Positions 34,790-46,600 of a DNA stretch of 64,000 nt are shown here, in pieces (positions within the stretch are counted from its first letter, which is position 1; the number at the start of each line of letters is the position of its first letter). The position numbers and the translations under genes are program-made. Source of the stretch: Mytilisepta virgata (Eukaryota; Mollusca; Bivalvia; Mytilida; Mytilidae). The stretch is from positions 48,872,150-48,936,149 of the forward strand of contig CM051514.1 of the NCBI GenBank assembly GCA_028015205.1, written 5' to 3'. The notes under the pieces are model-generated. The model worked only from the letters and a program-made list of their open reading frames with translations. It was not told where the DNA came from and did no database searches.

Positions 34790-35640
34790 TTCTTTAGATT
34801 TATATTGCTTTTTAAATTAAAACATATCTGGACATGATCTGAGAGGAAATTTGGAGCAGTTGTACAAAAAAGTTCACTGAGGGCAGGAGGCTCTTACTAT
34901 TCACTGCATAGTCGACAGTACTACTACCATTAACTGAATAACAAGTATTATATCCAAGAGAATCACTTACATATCTACCATTCAATATCCGTAGTCTTGA
35001 GGAAATGCACAGATTTAAAAAAAAAAACTTTGGCCATGTGTATTATAAATACAATTATCAATATTATTTCTGGTAATATAATTATCAATATCATAATTTC
35101 TAGGCAATATATCATCTAGTGTGGGGGTTTCTGTAGTCTCTCCAATAATAAAATCTGGTTCCTTAATCCCTATTCTGGCATTAAAATCCCCAATCAGAGC
35201 TATGTCTCCCAAACGTGAAAGTTATGTTATTTCTGTTTCAAGGTGTATGAAGTCGTCATCAAAATGAACTGAATTTTGGGGAGGAATGTATGAAGCACAT
35301 AAGTATAAATTATTTTTCAAGTTAAAAAATCCTTTATCTAGTTTGAGCCATAATCTGTTGGCTGAAATGGAAGCGGTTTTTAAATAAGAGACCCCCCCTT
35401 TTTAAATTAGTTTTGTTATAAATAATAATGCCACAATTATATCTTCTAGATATTTGTTTTTCTTTCTACACTTCGAAATACAGTAAAATCCATCTATATT
35501 AGAGTTTTGATTCTCTCCTTTCCATGTTTCTACATTTTCTAATAGAGCAGTTATGTCAGACTTAATTTTATCAACAAAATCTTCATCCTTGTGCTTGTCC
35601 CCAAGACCACAGACATTCCATGAAGAGATGCTTTATTGAT
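34790..35640 (-). pseudogene. LINE endonuclease-domain fragment in inverted orientation
   Basis: Read on the minus strand from 35640: WNVCGLGDKHKDEDFVDKI (first endonuclease motif), then after breaks IALIGDFNARIG (about 35190-35160, the catalytic GDFN box), GYNTCYSVNGSSTVDYAV, and LSDHVQICFNL (the SDH motif) near 34830. There are several frameshifts and stops. Its inner end touches the RT fragment without spacer, so the two halves of an ORF2 lie head to head. Confidence 0.85.
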
Positions 35641-36130
35641 TTTGAAAATTGGTTAGAAAAAATTTTTAATTATAAAGTTTGTATAGAATTGGCTAAGTAT
35701 ATACAAATAATCAGCTATACTAAGTATGCAGACTTTAACATCTTTAGACTATATAAGAAATTCTATATTTTTTCAATGTGTCTTTTAGTAAGTAGCTACC
35801 AGGGGATGAAGCCAGTTAAAACATAACACGAAATGTGTATCATTAACTTTTGATCTTAATTATTTATCAAAGAAAAAAAATCATAACTTTTAAAATATAT
35901 CCGATATTCTTGAATGATTTGAAGTGAGTTGTATATACAATTCAACCTTTTGCACTTTAGAATTCCCTTGATAATTGAACGTCAAATGAAACGGATAAAG
36001 AAAAATTTCTAAATGAATTGTTCGAGATTGCCTTTTCCATGTTTAATAGGATGAATGTTTTAAGAGATACACTAACTATTAATATCCACCTTTAAGGTAT
36101 ATCGATCAAACCTATCAAATTATATGTATG
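35641..36130. other. stretch between LINE and promoter, no gene
   Basis: AT-rich, no feature supported. The frame 35620-35826 is partly antisense LINE and partly unique sequence without context. Confidence 0.4.
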
Positions 36131-36135
36131 TTTTT

Positions 36136-36246
36136 TATAAAAATTAACTCAATGTACTTATTTTTGTATATTTAACCCGCTGGCGGTTGACCTCAGTGAG
36201 TAGATTTCAAGTGAACTCAACCTTCCCGCTTCGCAGATTATTTTTG
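36136..36246 (+). promoter_or_regulatory. predicted core promoter and 5' untranslated exon of the 37620-54521 gene
   Basis: TATAAAA occurs at 36136-36142. About 35-45 bp downstream the composition shifts from AT-rich to GC-richer (ACCCGCTGGCGGTTGACC). The stretch ends at 36246 in a strong donor, TTTTTG then GTAAGC. An untranslated exon here would splice to 37578, which follows a TTTTTTAG acceptor. Three frames are open on the minus strand over the same bases, so an antisense exon is the main alternative. Confidence 0.4.
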
Positions 36247-36814
36247 GTAAGCGTTGTGGATGGTCGTATTTTTTTCTTCTCCGATAATATTTATGAAAAT
36301 CGCGTAAATCGAGCCCACAAGACCCTGAGAATCAACAAGAACTTCAATAATAACACAAAGATACAGCCTAGGATGTTGTTCATGATTTGATGTTTCAGTG
36401 GGTGGCAGATGAGCGAGCAGGCAGACATGTCCCATGTCTTGGTTTGTTGTTGTCTTGATTTCAGATGCTTATAAATTGTTATTTGTGCATTTGTAATCGT
36501 GGCAATGTAAATTTAGGCTGCCCAATAGTTTATGAGCAACATAAGATTTGTAGAAAAGTTATTTTTTCTCTGCCCAGGAATTATAAACTGACTTAGTCAC
36601 TACAAAAACAAATGCTTTGCCAGGAGAATTATTGACAGGTCATAAATTGTTAAATATATTCTTGAAGTAGCAGTATAGTTTTATTCAAAATGAAGGAATT
36701 TAAATATAGTAACTATTAATTTGTAGATTTATTATTTAATGTGTTTGTCGATTCATAGTCAGATTTACAGGCTGGCTGCTTGGAGATGACTTTCAGACTA
36801 CCAAGAGGTTGTCA

Positions 36815-37060
36815 TGGTAGCATTACTCCCAAGATGGTTTTATGGTAACAATTATCCTTGCAAGATCTCAGGGTAACAAACATCAGCCTACCAGGATTTC
36901 ATGGTAACAAGCCTCTGAAGATTTCATGGTAATGTTAGAAAATACTTAAAACTTGCTATTAAACAAAAATATAAAGAAAAACAGGGATAATGTCATTAAA
37001 TGCTGGATACCGGTGGTCAACATCATTAAATGCTGAGTACCGGTAGACAACATCTGCAGT
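36815..37060. repeat. short tandem motifs in the first intron
   Basis: GATTTCATGGTAACA-type units recur four or five times at 36815-36935. ATTAAATGCTGRRTACCGGT occurs twice about 32 bp apart at 36993-37045. Confidence 0.55.
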
Positions 37061-37619
37061 GTCAAATCCTTGCAGAAAACTGAAAAAACCTTAAAATTGT
37101 AATTTATGAAAAAGGATTTCAGACGCGACTTTCAATAAAAATTTCCCTATTACACATGGAAAATAAGTAAATACAACAAGACAAGTGTACATCATGGACT
37201 TGAAATAAGGCAACAAATTCAAGTAAGCATGTCGGCTCACAGCCGAAGACGTAAAGCAAATTAAATACTTAAAAAGAGAGATAGGAAACAGCTTAAAAAT
37301 CGTTATTGACCTTCAGAGTAGATGTAAGAAAATGGATTATGTTGATTTTTAGCACACATATATAAAAAAGATCAATTTTGAAAATTGTATGTTTTGTGAA
37401 AGAAAGTGTATTATGTGAATAATGTGTCAATAAAAAAACATCATATCAAGGTCATAGTGTTATTTTCAGTAACATCGAAGCTCATCATAATTAAAACCGG
37501 TTTCATGTAAAATAAAATCTAATTTATATAATTTTCTTTTTGCAACAAGGTGTTTTTGTAACTGTTTTGTTTTTTAGCTCCCCAAAGTGTTACAAAGTGA
37601 TTTCGAAGTGTACTGAAAG

Positions 37620-40600
37620 ATGGCTGTTATCCAGTAAGTTGTTTTTTTTTGTATGTTATCATTACTTAAATGATTATCAGTGTTGAATTGCATTGCCAGA
37701 GTATGAATTTTCAGTCGGAAAATGCTTTTTATGTTCCTGCTGAGGCAGAATAGTAAAAATAGATTTTCGCCTTTGAGATCAGGAAATGATATTTTTATCC
37801 TTTATATATGGCCAGGTTATTAATTTTTACCATCACCTGGGGCAGATTATTTCCAGAAACTTGAGCCCCCCTCAGAATCAAGTGGTTGACGCCAAAAAAA
37901 CTTGACAGTTAAGTCATATAATTTAGATCTAGCTGGTATAGGCCAAATAAAAAAGTTTGAGTTGTCTTTCTTTGGTGAACCCCAAAAACATTTTTCACAC
38001 TTTTTGGGTCCAAAAAACAACATTTTAGCTCACCTGACCTATAGGGCTATGTGAGCTATTGCCATCTCTTTGCATCCTCCATAAATTTTCGATTAAAGAT
38101 CTTCACTGAAACCACTGGGACAGTTGGGACCAAACTTTGGTGGAATGGTCCTTTGGAGGCCCCCTTCAAAATTTACTTCTGAAACACTTGTTGTTACTAA
38201 AAGTAGAAAAATGGGGAATGAAAAAATCTATGAAACTGTAACATGGCCAGATGGAACTAAACTAGGCACCATCCTTAGGTCCTTTTTCAGAATTGTGTGA
38301 AATGATCCTGACTGTTAACCAAGATGGCTGCCACACTCAAACCTAGTTTCGAAGAAAGTTTGGGGATATAGCGATTGTCTCTGTCCATCTGGCCATTCTG
38401 AACCTCTTATTTGGTTTTTGGTCAAAATTATTTTTCGGGTTTCTTTTTCCAAAACGTGCGACTTTTCCATTGCCTTATAATGGGGGGGGGGGGGGGGTGG
38501 GGGAAGGGAGGGGAGGTATTCTGTATCTGCAACTCCCCCTAAACCACTTATTTTAATTTAATGAAACTTTTTCATATTCTTAATCATATAGCCATTCTGC
38601 ACCTCCTACTTGCTTTTTGGTCAAAATTATTTTTCGAGTGTCTTTTTCCAAAACAGACTTTGTCATTGCCTTATAATGGGGATGGGGGCAATTTTGTATC
38701 CACAACTCCTCATAAACCACTTATTATAGTTAAATGAAACTTTCTCAGAATCTTAATCGTGTAATGCCATTGTACACCTACTTTTTTTGGTAAAAATCAT
38801 TATTGGGGTTTCTTTTTCCAAAACATGGACTTTGCCGTTGCCTTATAATAGGAGAGGGGGTACCCATTTTGTATCCGCAGGTCATCCTAAAGCACTTATT
38901 ATAATTTAATGAAACTTTCTCCAAATCTTTATCATATAATGCCATTGTGCACTTCCTATTTTTTGTGGGGTAAAAACATTTTTGGGGTTTCTTTTTCCAA
39001 AACCTGGAGTTTGCCATTGCCTTATATGGGGTTACCCAATTTTTGTATCCACAACTCCTCCTTAACCACTTACTATAATTTAATGAAACTTTCTCAGATA
39101 TTTTATCATATAATGCCATTGTGCACCTCTTATTTTTTATTTGGTAAAAATCATTTTTTGGATTTATTTTCCTTCCCAAAACATGGAGTTTGCCATTCCC
39201 TTGGGCAAAAGAAATGTTTCCGGTTTCCCGACTGACCGTGTTTTTTGGTGGGTTAAAAAATAAATTTTGTAATTGACCCTGTTTTTTTCCTGGAATAAAA
39301 ATTTTATTGACCAAAAACTTAAATTGTCGAACATGGTATTTAAAATCACAAAAATGCAATTGTGAAGATATAAACAGCGATTTTGATATGTTAATTAAAC
39401 TCAATCTTATTAAAAACCGATCTCTCATCGCTCCCGTTTTCTGATATGTCGCGTGGGAGATCTAACGAAATCCGCTTTGAGGTCACATGTGAGTGAACGG
39501 GAACTTATGAATTTATAATGACATGCAAATTAGTTGACTTCCTGTCAGTAAGCCAATCAAAAAAGTTTATGAATTCTGGGGACTGACGATTTCTTCGTTA
39601 ATAAAATGAGTTACATCCCTTTACCACACGATCAACTTACAAGATCTGACAGGGCTTTCCAAAGTAGCCGGTAGACGGCGGAAATCCGCCGTTTACGGTG
39701 GATACAAGTGCCAGCTACTTCACTGATAAAAAAAAAATAAATTCAAAAAGAAAAAAAATCTCTTTAAAATATGTAGACAAGCGTCGAGAATCGTATTGTC
39801 GCGATAAACAAGTATGTAAAACCTGTGTTTACCTTTAGCTAAATATAGTTCACGTGAATTTCGGTCACTGATTGGTCGTCTATAAAAAAAAGTGTAAATT
39901 TACGTCATCTCTAATCGGAAAGCATCGTATTTTTGCAAGGATAATCAAAGAAAAGTTCCGATGGTCAACAAAAAAAATTAAGTAGTAGGCTAAAAATTAA
40001 ATTTTATTACAATAATATTTGTTATTATAAAAAAACATATGAATTATCAGCATAAGGGAAAGAAAATAATGAAGAATTGAAGGTTACACAATCCTGCACA
40101 AAAAAAAAAATAGAAAGCGGCCCCCAGACCCCCTGCCGTTCAGGTGCCAAGCTTGTAGTATGGCGCGGCGGCCAACTTTGCCGGCCGCATGTCACAGCCG
40201 CCTACTTTTAGATTTCAGCCTACTACTTCAAATTGTATGGAAAGCCCTGAAGATCGCCTAAGCCGCAATTTCATTGGTCGAACAGGACACACCTACGAGG
40301 TCACTCACATGTGACCTCAAAGCGGGTTTCGTTAGATCTCCCACGCGACATATCAGAAAACGGGAGCGATGAGAGATCAGTTTTTAATTAGATTGAATTA
40401 AACTTAGACCACACGGATGCATTCCATTGTAGGGTCGCTGAAGCGTATCGTGCACTGTGTTGACTCAATTTTTTTTATTGACAGAAAAATATACGGACTC
40501 TTTCATGGAAAGAATAATGAAAAGGCATCCAATCAGTGAAAAAAAATATCGACTTTCTTTTTAGATCACGGAATCGAGCTAATTAGATACGCAAGCAGCA

Positions 40601-43600
40601 CGCGTGATAGTTACTTTCACCCAGGACAGTGTGGTTAATTTTTACATTTTGCCGAAAAGATCATATTTTTTGAAACCCGGATAAGGATTAAACAATGGTG
40701 GATCTTTTACAAACAACATGTGAAAAGACCAGAATTTGAGGATGTTATGGGATTTTAAAATTAGGAAAATGAATTTTAGAATTTTTTTGGCAATATTGGA
40801 TGCCAGGAAAGTAACTATTTCGTATCAAACGTGCTGAATTTGTACAAAATTGATGGGACTGGACATCGATGATTGGAAGTTTATTTCTTGAAATAATTTT
40901 TATAATTTTTAATGACAAAATTGAAAATTTTGAGCGATTTTAACGATCTTTGAAGAATTTCAACTTATACATCCGCGGAAGCCCCTGTTTGCTACCGAAT
41001 CTTCGCATTTTAATTCAAAAACTAAAAAGATCGCGAACAGAACATATTTTATTAACATTTTTATTCAAATAAAAAAATAAATGACCCAAAATTAATGCTT
41101 TAAAGGATTAACAAAGAAGTAGCCAATCTAGTCTGCCATCGTGCAAGGGTTATTTCCTGTGGGGACTCAATCCGTGAATGGCTTAATACGTCACTAGCAG
41201 TCATAAATTTCTTTAATTTTCTTTAAGAACATTTTTGTTGTTGTCAAGAATTGGCCTAATTAGGGTTCAGAGCTCAGGTATCAAACAAACTGGGCCATTT
41301 GGTGTTGCACAAAAATAAGGAGTTGCTCCCCTTTTATAATTTTTTTCAATTCAATTTTTTTTAACAAATGAATTATTAAATTCATTATTAATTGTTGAAT
41401 AACATTTACAAATAAATATCAAGAAGAAAATGTACGAGTCTATTGTAAAAAATATAAATTACAAACTTTTTTTGTACAATTATAATTTTGTGTAAGTTAC
41501 CTTTGTAAAATTTTATGTCAACAACTCTGACACATGGTATTGAAATTATGACCCTGTAAGGACAGCCGTGGATGTAACATTAGCTTTCCTTATCCATTAT
41601 AACCAAGGAAAAAAATGTAGAATGTAAATGGAAAGCTACATATTTATAATTAAATATAACATTTTTAGTTCGCCTCAACAAAGTTGAGGGGGACTATTGG
41701 GGTACCCCCATCGTCCACATCGGTGTACACGTGTCCACAGCCAGTTCTTACTTACTAGTTGACATAGGGTCATCTATTTTTGTGTGCAGGTGCATGATGA
41801 AGAGACTGACCATGTGACATAAGATGAAGATTACATGACCCATATTACACGGTTGACTGGTTTTTAGTTTTATGTCAAAAATCAGTTTTTAACATACAAA
41901 GTGACCTACAATCGTATTACTTGTCTTAGGGAGTAACATAGCCTCCCACCAAAATTAGGTCACTGACCTTCTTATCGCACTTCATTGACTTAGGTTCAGT
42001 TTTTCGTCCGAGTTCAGTTCTCCAATACCAAGCTTGGATCTACAGTCATATTACTTGGAGTGAGGGTGCATCTTAGGAAGTTTCACAGCCTCCCACCAAA
42101 ATTAGGTCACTGATATACTTATCACACTTCATTGACTAAGGTTAAGTTTTACGTCCGAGCAGTTCTCAGATACCAAGGGACCTTCAATCATAGTACTTGA
42201 TGTAAGGCTTCATCTCAGGGAGTAACACAGCCTCCCACCAAAATTAGGTCTCTCTGACCTACTTAAAGCACTTCATTGACTTAGATTAAGTTTTACATCC
42301 GAGTTCCACAGAGCTTTCCAAAGTAGCCGGTAGACTTCGGAAATCCGCCGTTTACGGTGGATACAAGTGCCAGCTACTTCACTGATAAAAAAAATAAATT
42401 CAAAAAGAAAAAAAATCTCTTTAAAATATTTAGACAAGCGTCGAGAATCGTATTGTCGCGATAAACAAGTATGTAAAACCTGTGTTTACCTTTAGCTAAA
42501 TATAGTTCACCTTTAGCTAAATATAGTTCACGTGAATTTCGGTCACTGATTGGCCGTCTATAAAAAAAAGTGTAAATTTACGTCATCTCTAATCAGAAAG
42601 CATCGTATTTTTGCAAGGATAATCAAAGAGAAGTTCCGATGGTCAACAAAAAAAAAATTAAGTAGTAGGCTAAAAATTAAATTTTATAACAATAATATTT
42701 GTTATTATTATAAAAAAAACATATGAATTATCAGCATAAGGGAAAGAAAATAATGAAGAATTGAAGGTTACACAATCCTGCACAAAAAAAAATTGAAAGC
42801 GGCCCCCAGACCCCTTGCCGTTCAGGTGCCAAGCTTGTAGTATGCGCGGCGGCCAGCTTTGCCGGCCGCATGTCACAGCCGCCTACTTTTAGATTTCAGC
42901 CTACTACTTCAAATTGTATGGAAAGCCCTGGTTCCACTCTCTGATACCATTAAGGACCTACAATCATATAACTTGGTGTGAGTGTGCAGCCTCCCACCAA
43001 AATTAGGTCACTCTGACCTACTTATAGTGCTTCAGTTTTACGTCCGAGTTCAGTTCTCCAATACCAAGGGACCTACAATCATATTACTTGCTGTGAGGGT
43101 GCATCTCGGGGAGTAACACAGCCTCCCATTAAAATAAGGTGTGAGGGTGCATCTTAATATATAGGGAGTAATTAACACACATTATCACACTTCATTGACT
43201 TAGGTTAAGTTTTACGTCTGAATTCAGTTCTCAAATACAATCATATTATACTTGGTGTGAAGGTTGCATCTCGGGGAGTAACACAGCCTCCCACACAAGT
43301 AAATTCACTCTGACCTACTTACCACACTTCATTGACTAAGGTTAAGTTTTATATCCGAGTTCAGTTCTCAAATACCAAGGGACCTACAATCATATTACTT
43401 TCTGTGAGGGTGCATCTTGGGGAGTAACACAGCCTCCCACTAAAATAAGGTCACTCTGACCTACTTACTGCACTTCATTGACTTGGGTTAAGTTTAACAT
43501 CCTAGTTCAGTTCTCTGATACCAAGCAACCTACAATCATATTATTTGCTGTGAGTGTGCATCTTGGGGAGCTACATAGCCCCACACCAAAATTAGTTGGA

Positions 43601-46600
43601 GAACGAGAAGAACTATGTAATCGTAGATTTCTGGTAAATTTCACAATCAATGACAAAAAAGTAATGAAAAGAATATTCAGAAATCAGTGGCTTGTAGACA
43701 GGTATAAAACATCAGCCAGCTAGCTGTTTGTAGGATTTCTGTCATTTAAACAGCAGGAAAATTAAAACAAAATACAAGGTTTAATTTATTTATTTGTACT
43801 GAATCATGAAAACGTTATGACAATTTCTAGTAAATACATGGCATACATGTTTAGTTGGAAATCCCTGAAAGAAAACCAAACACATGGTAATGATATACAA
43901 TACACAATGTGCGTAATCTGAATTTATAATGCACACATTAACATCAGTATTATTAGCTCACCTGGCCAAGGGCCATGTGATCTTTTGTCATCACTTGGCG
44001 TCCGTCCATTAACTTTTCACATTTTAATCTTCTCCTCTGAAACCACTGGGCCAAATGAAATTCAACTTGGCAGGAATCATCTATGTAAAGTCCTTTATAA
44101 AGTTTCATGCTCATTTCGTCTTGATCGGGGAATAGACATGGCCGCCATGGGCAATTGTTGTTTCTGAATGGCTGAGTTTTCAAAAATCTTCTCCTCTGAA
44201 ATAGCTTGGCCAAATGGAACTAAACTTGAGAGGAAGCATATATGGGAGGTTGTTTACAAAGTTTCCTCATGTCGTCCAGATCGGGCAACAAACATGGCCG
44301 TCATGGGCAATTCTTGTTTCTTATTGGTTGATTGAAAAAAAAATTCTCTGGAACTGCTAAGCCAATTGGAATGAAACCTGACAGGAAGCATCTATGGGAT
44401 GTTCTGTACAAAGTATCCTCATTTTGTCCTGATCGGACTATAAATACGGAACGCATGGTCGACACATAGGGATCACTATCTGTCGTCTTGTGTTGTCTTG
44501 CGTCTTCACACTTTTCTTCTATCCTAAACTACTCGTAAACCGCCCAAAGGAATTTGATGAAACTTTCTCTTCGCATTAACCTTAATGCAAAGGTGTGCAT
44601 ATATATTTCATTTTTAGAAAATTTTAATATCTTTTGTAAAAATTGACGTCCGCAGGCGACACATGTCTTCCTTGGAAGACTCACACATTTTAGAAAATTA
44701 CAATCCAAAGATACTAATATTAGATATAGTAAATTTATACTATGCTGTATACGACGCATTTCAAGGAGTTACCTCTCATCAGCAGCATTAAAACTGAAAC
44801 ATTTGGAAGACCAAAAACCAAACTTATATTAAACAAGAAGTACTCAACCAAAAATACCGAAATAGGAAGCCAAATTTCAGCTAAGGAGATCTACCATGTG
44901 CAATACAAGGAATGAACCCTTAGTATTTCTATTATTTTTGAATTTTGCTAAATACTGGTAATTTCTGTAACAAATCAATGAATAATACTTGGATCCAGAA
45001 TGATTTTACAGTGTAAAGAAAAAACAGATTAATGCTGTTAACCTCAGTAAATCATAATAATTAAAACAATTCATTTATAGATCTACATGTATATGTTTTA
45101 AGGTTTTTTCTTTTTCAGCCTAAGTTCAAAATTTACTATAAATAGAATGATCTTTTTGATCAGAGCCACACATGGAATAAACATCTAAAATGATTTTAAT
45201 TATGTTTGCAATTTCTTATGACAAAGAATATCAGGAATTTTCCAAGGCTTTTTCACATATTTCCACCATTCCTTATTGCCGGTAGCTTACCGGTATATAT
45301 AATTTTGACCACATGTCTGAACCATGCAAGTCTGTTGCCATTCCTGATCAGAGGAAGTAAATATCACTTAGACATTTAAACATTCTGTCACTGACATGAC
45401 TGACTGGTAAAGTACGTTTTATTTAAATTTCACTATGCACTGTGTAAAAAAAATATACAGTAAAAATATTGACAATTAAAATCGTCCTTAGGGCAATGTT
45501 TATGTCTCATAGTGACAGCTACAGAGATGTTAATGGTTTATTGTGTCGCCTGCGGAACGCATGGTCGACAGATAGGGATCACTATCCGTCGTCTTCGTCG
45601 TCACACTTTTCTTCTATCCTCAACTACTCGTAAACTGCTCAAAGGAATTTGATGAAACTTTCTCTGTGCATTAACCTTAATGCACAGGTGTGCATATATA
45701 TTTCATTTTTAGAAAATTTTACATTTTTTTTTGGTAAAAATTTACATTTTTGAAAAAAGGGGGGGTCAAAAAGTCTAACCTCAACTACTCCATAACCGCT
45801 CAAAGGAATTTGATGAAACTATCTCTGTGCATTAACCTTAATTCACAGGTGTGCTTATATATTTCATTTTTAGAAATTTTCAATTTTTTTTTGTAAAAAT
45901 TAATACCTTAATGTGTAAGAGATAATTTATTCCGGCTGTGATATTCATATATCTGTGAAATATTTTCCGACCGTCAAATGATGATCTTGTGTAAAATATA
46001 AATCAGATAATATTTTATAGCAATCTTAATTTTTATATAATGAAATATTTTCCAACTTTATTCCGTCAGAAGTGTATTAATATACGAGTTCGGAAATAAT
46101 TTCACACCGGAAAAAATAAACCGTTACAAATGCACAGTTGTGTATATATATATTTCATTTTTAGAAATTTTCAATTTTTTTTTGTAAAAATTAAATTTTC
46201 AATTTTTTGTCGAGCCTGCGACTTTAGTCGCAGAAAGCTCGACATAGGGATAGTGATCCGGGGGCGGCGGCATCGGTGGCGGCGGCGGCATCGGTGGCGG
46301 CGGCGGCGTTAACTAAACTTCTTAAAAGCTTTATATTTTAGAAGGTGGAAGACCTGGATGCTTTATACTTTGTATATAGATGCCTTATGTTATGAAGTTT
46401 CCATCTGTCATACGTACATTGTCCTTGACCTCATTTTCATGGTTCAGTGACTACTTGAAAAAAAAGTTCAGATTTTTTGTAATGTTAATTTCTCTCTTAT
46501 TATTAGTAATAGGATAACTATATTTGGTATGTGCGTACCTTGCAAGGTTCTCATCCCCGTCAGACAGTTTTCAATTGACCTCGACCCCATTTCGCGGATC

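Noticed and set aside
34790..35640. Twin-priming as the explanation of the inverted LINE halves
   Set aside because: Twin priming places the inverted 5' part upstream of the 3' part. Here the RT half comes first and the inverted endonuclease half follows, which is the wrong order.
36160..36435. Minus-strand exon over the predicted promoter (all three frames open, with an ATTCTCAG acceptor-like site)
   Set aside because: No start or partner exon, and the plus-strand TATA/donor reading explains the GC-richer patch better. Kept only as an alternative in the promoter entry.
38778..39428. 216-residue minus-strand open frame
   Set aside because: It is the translation of the 175-bp tandem array, with the same peptide pattern recurring every 55-60 residues. 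No start context, domain or splice sites.
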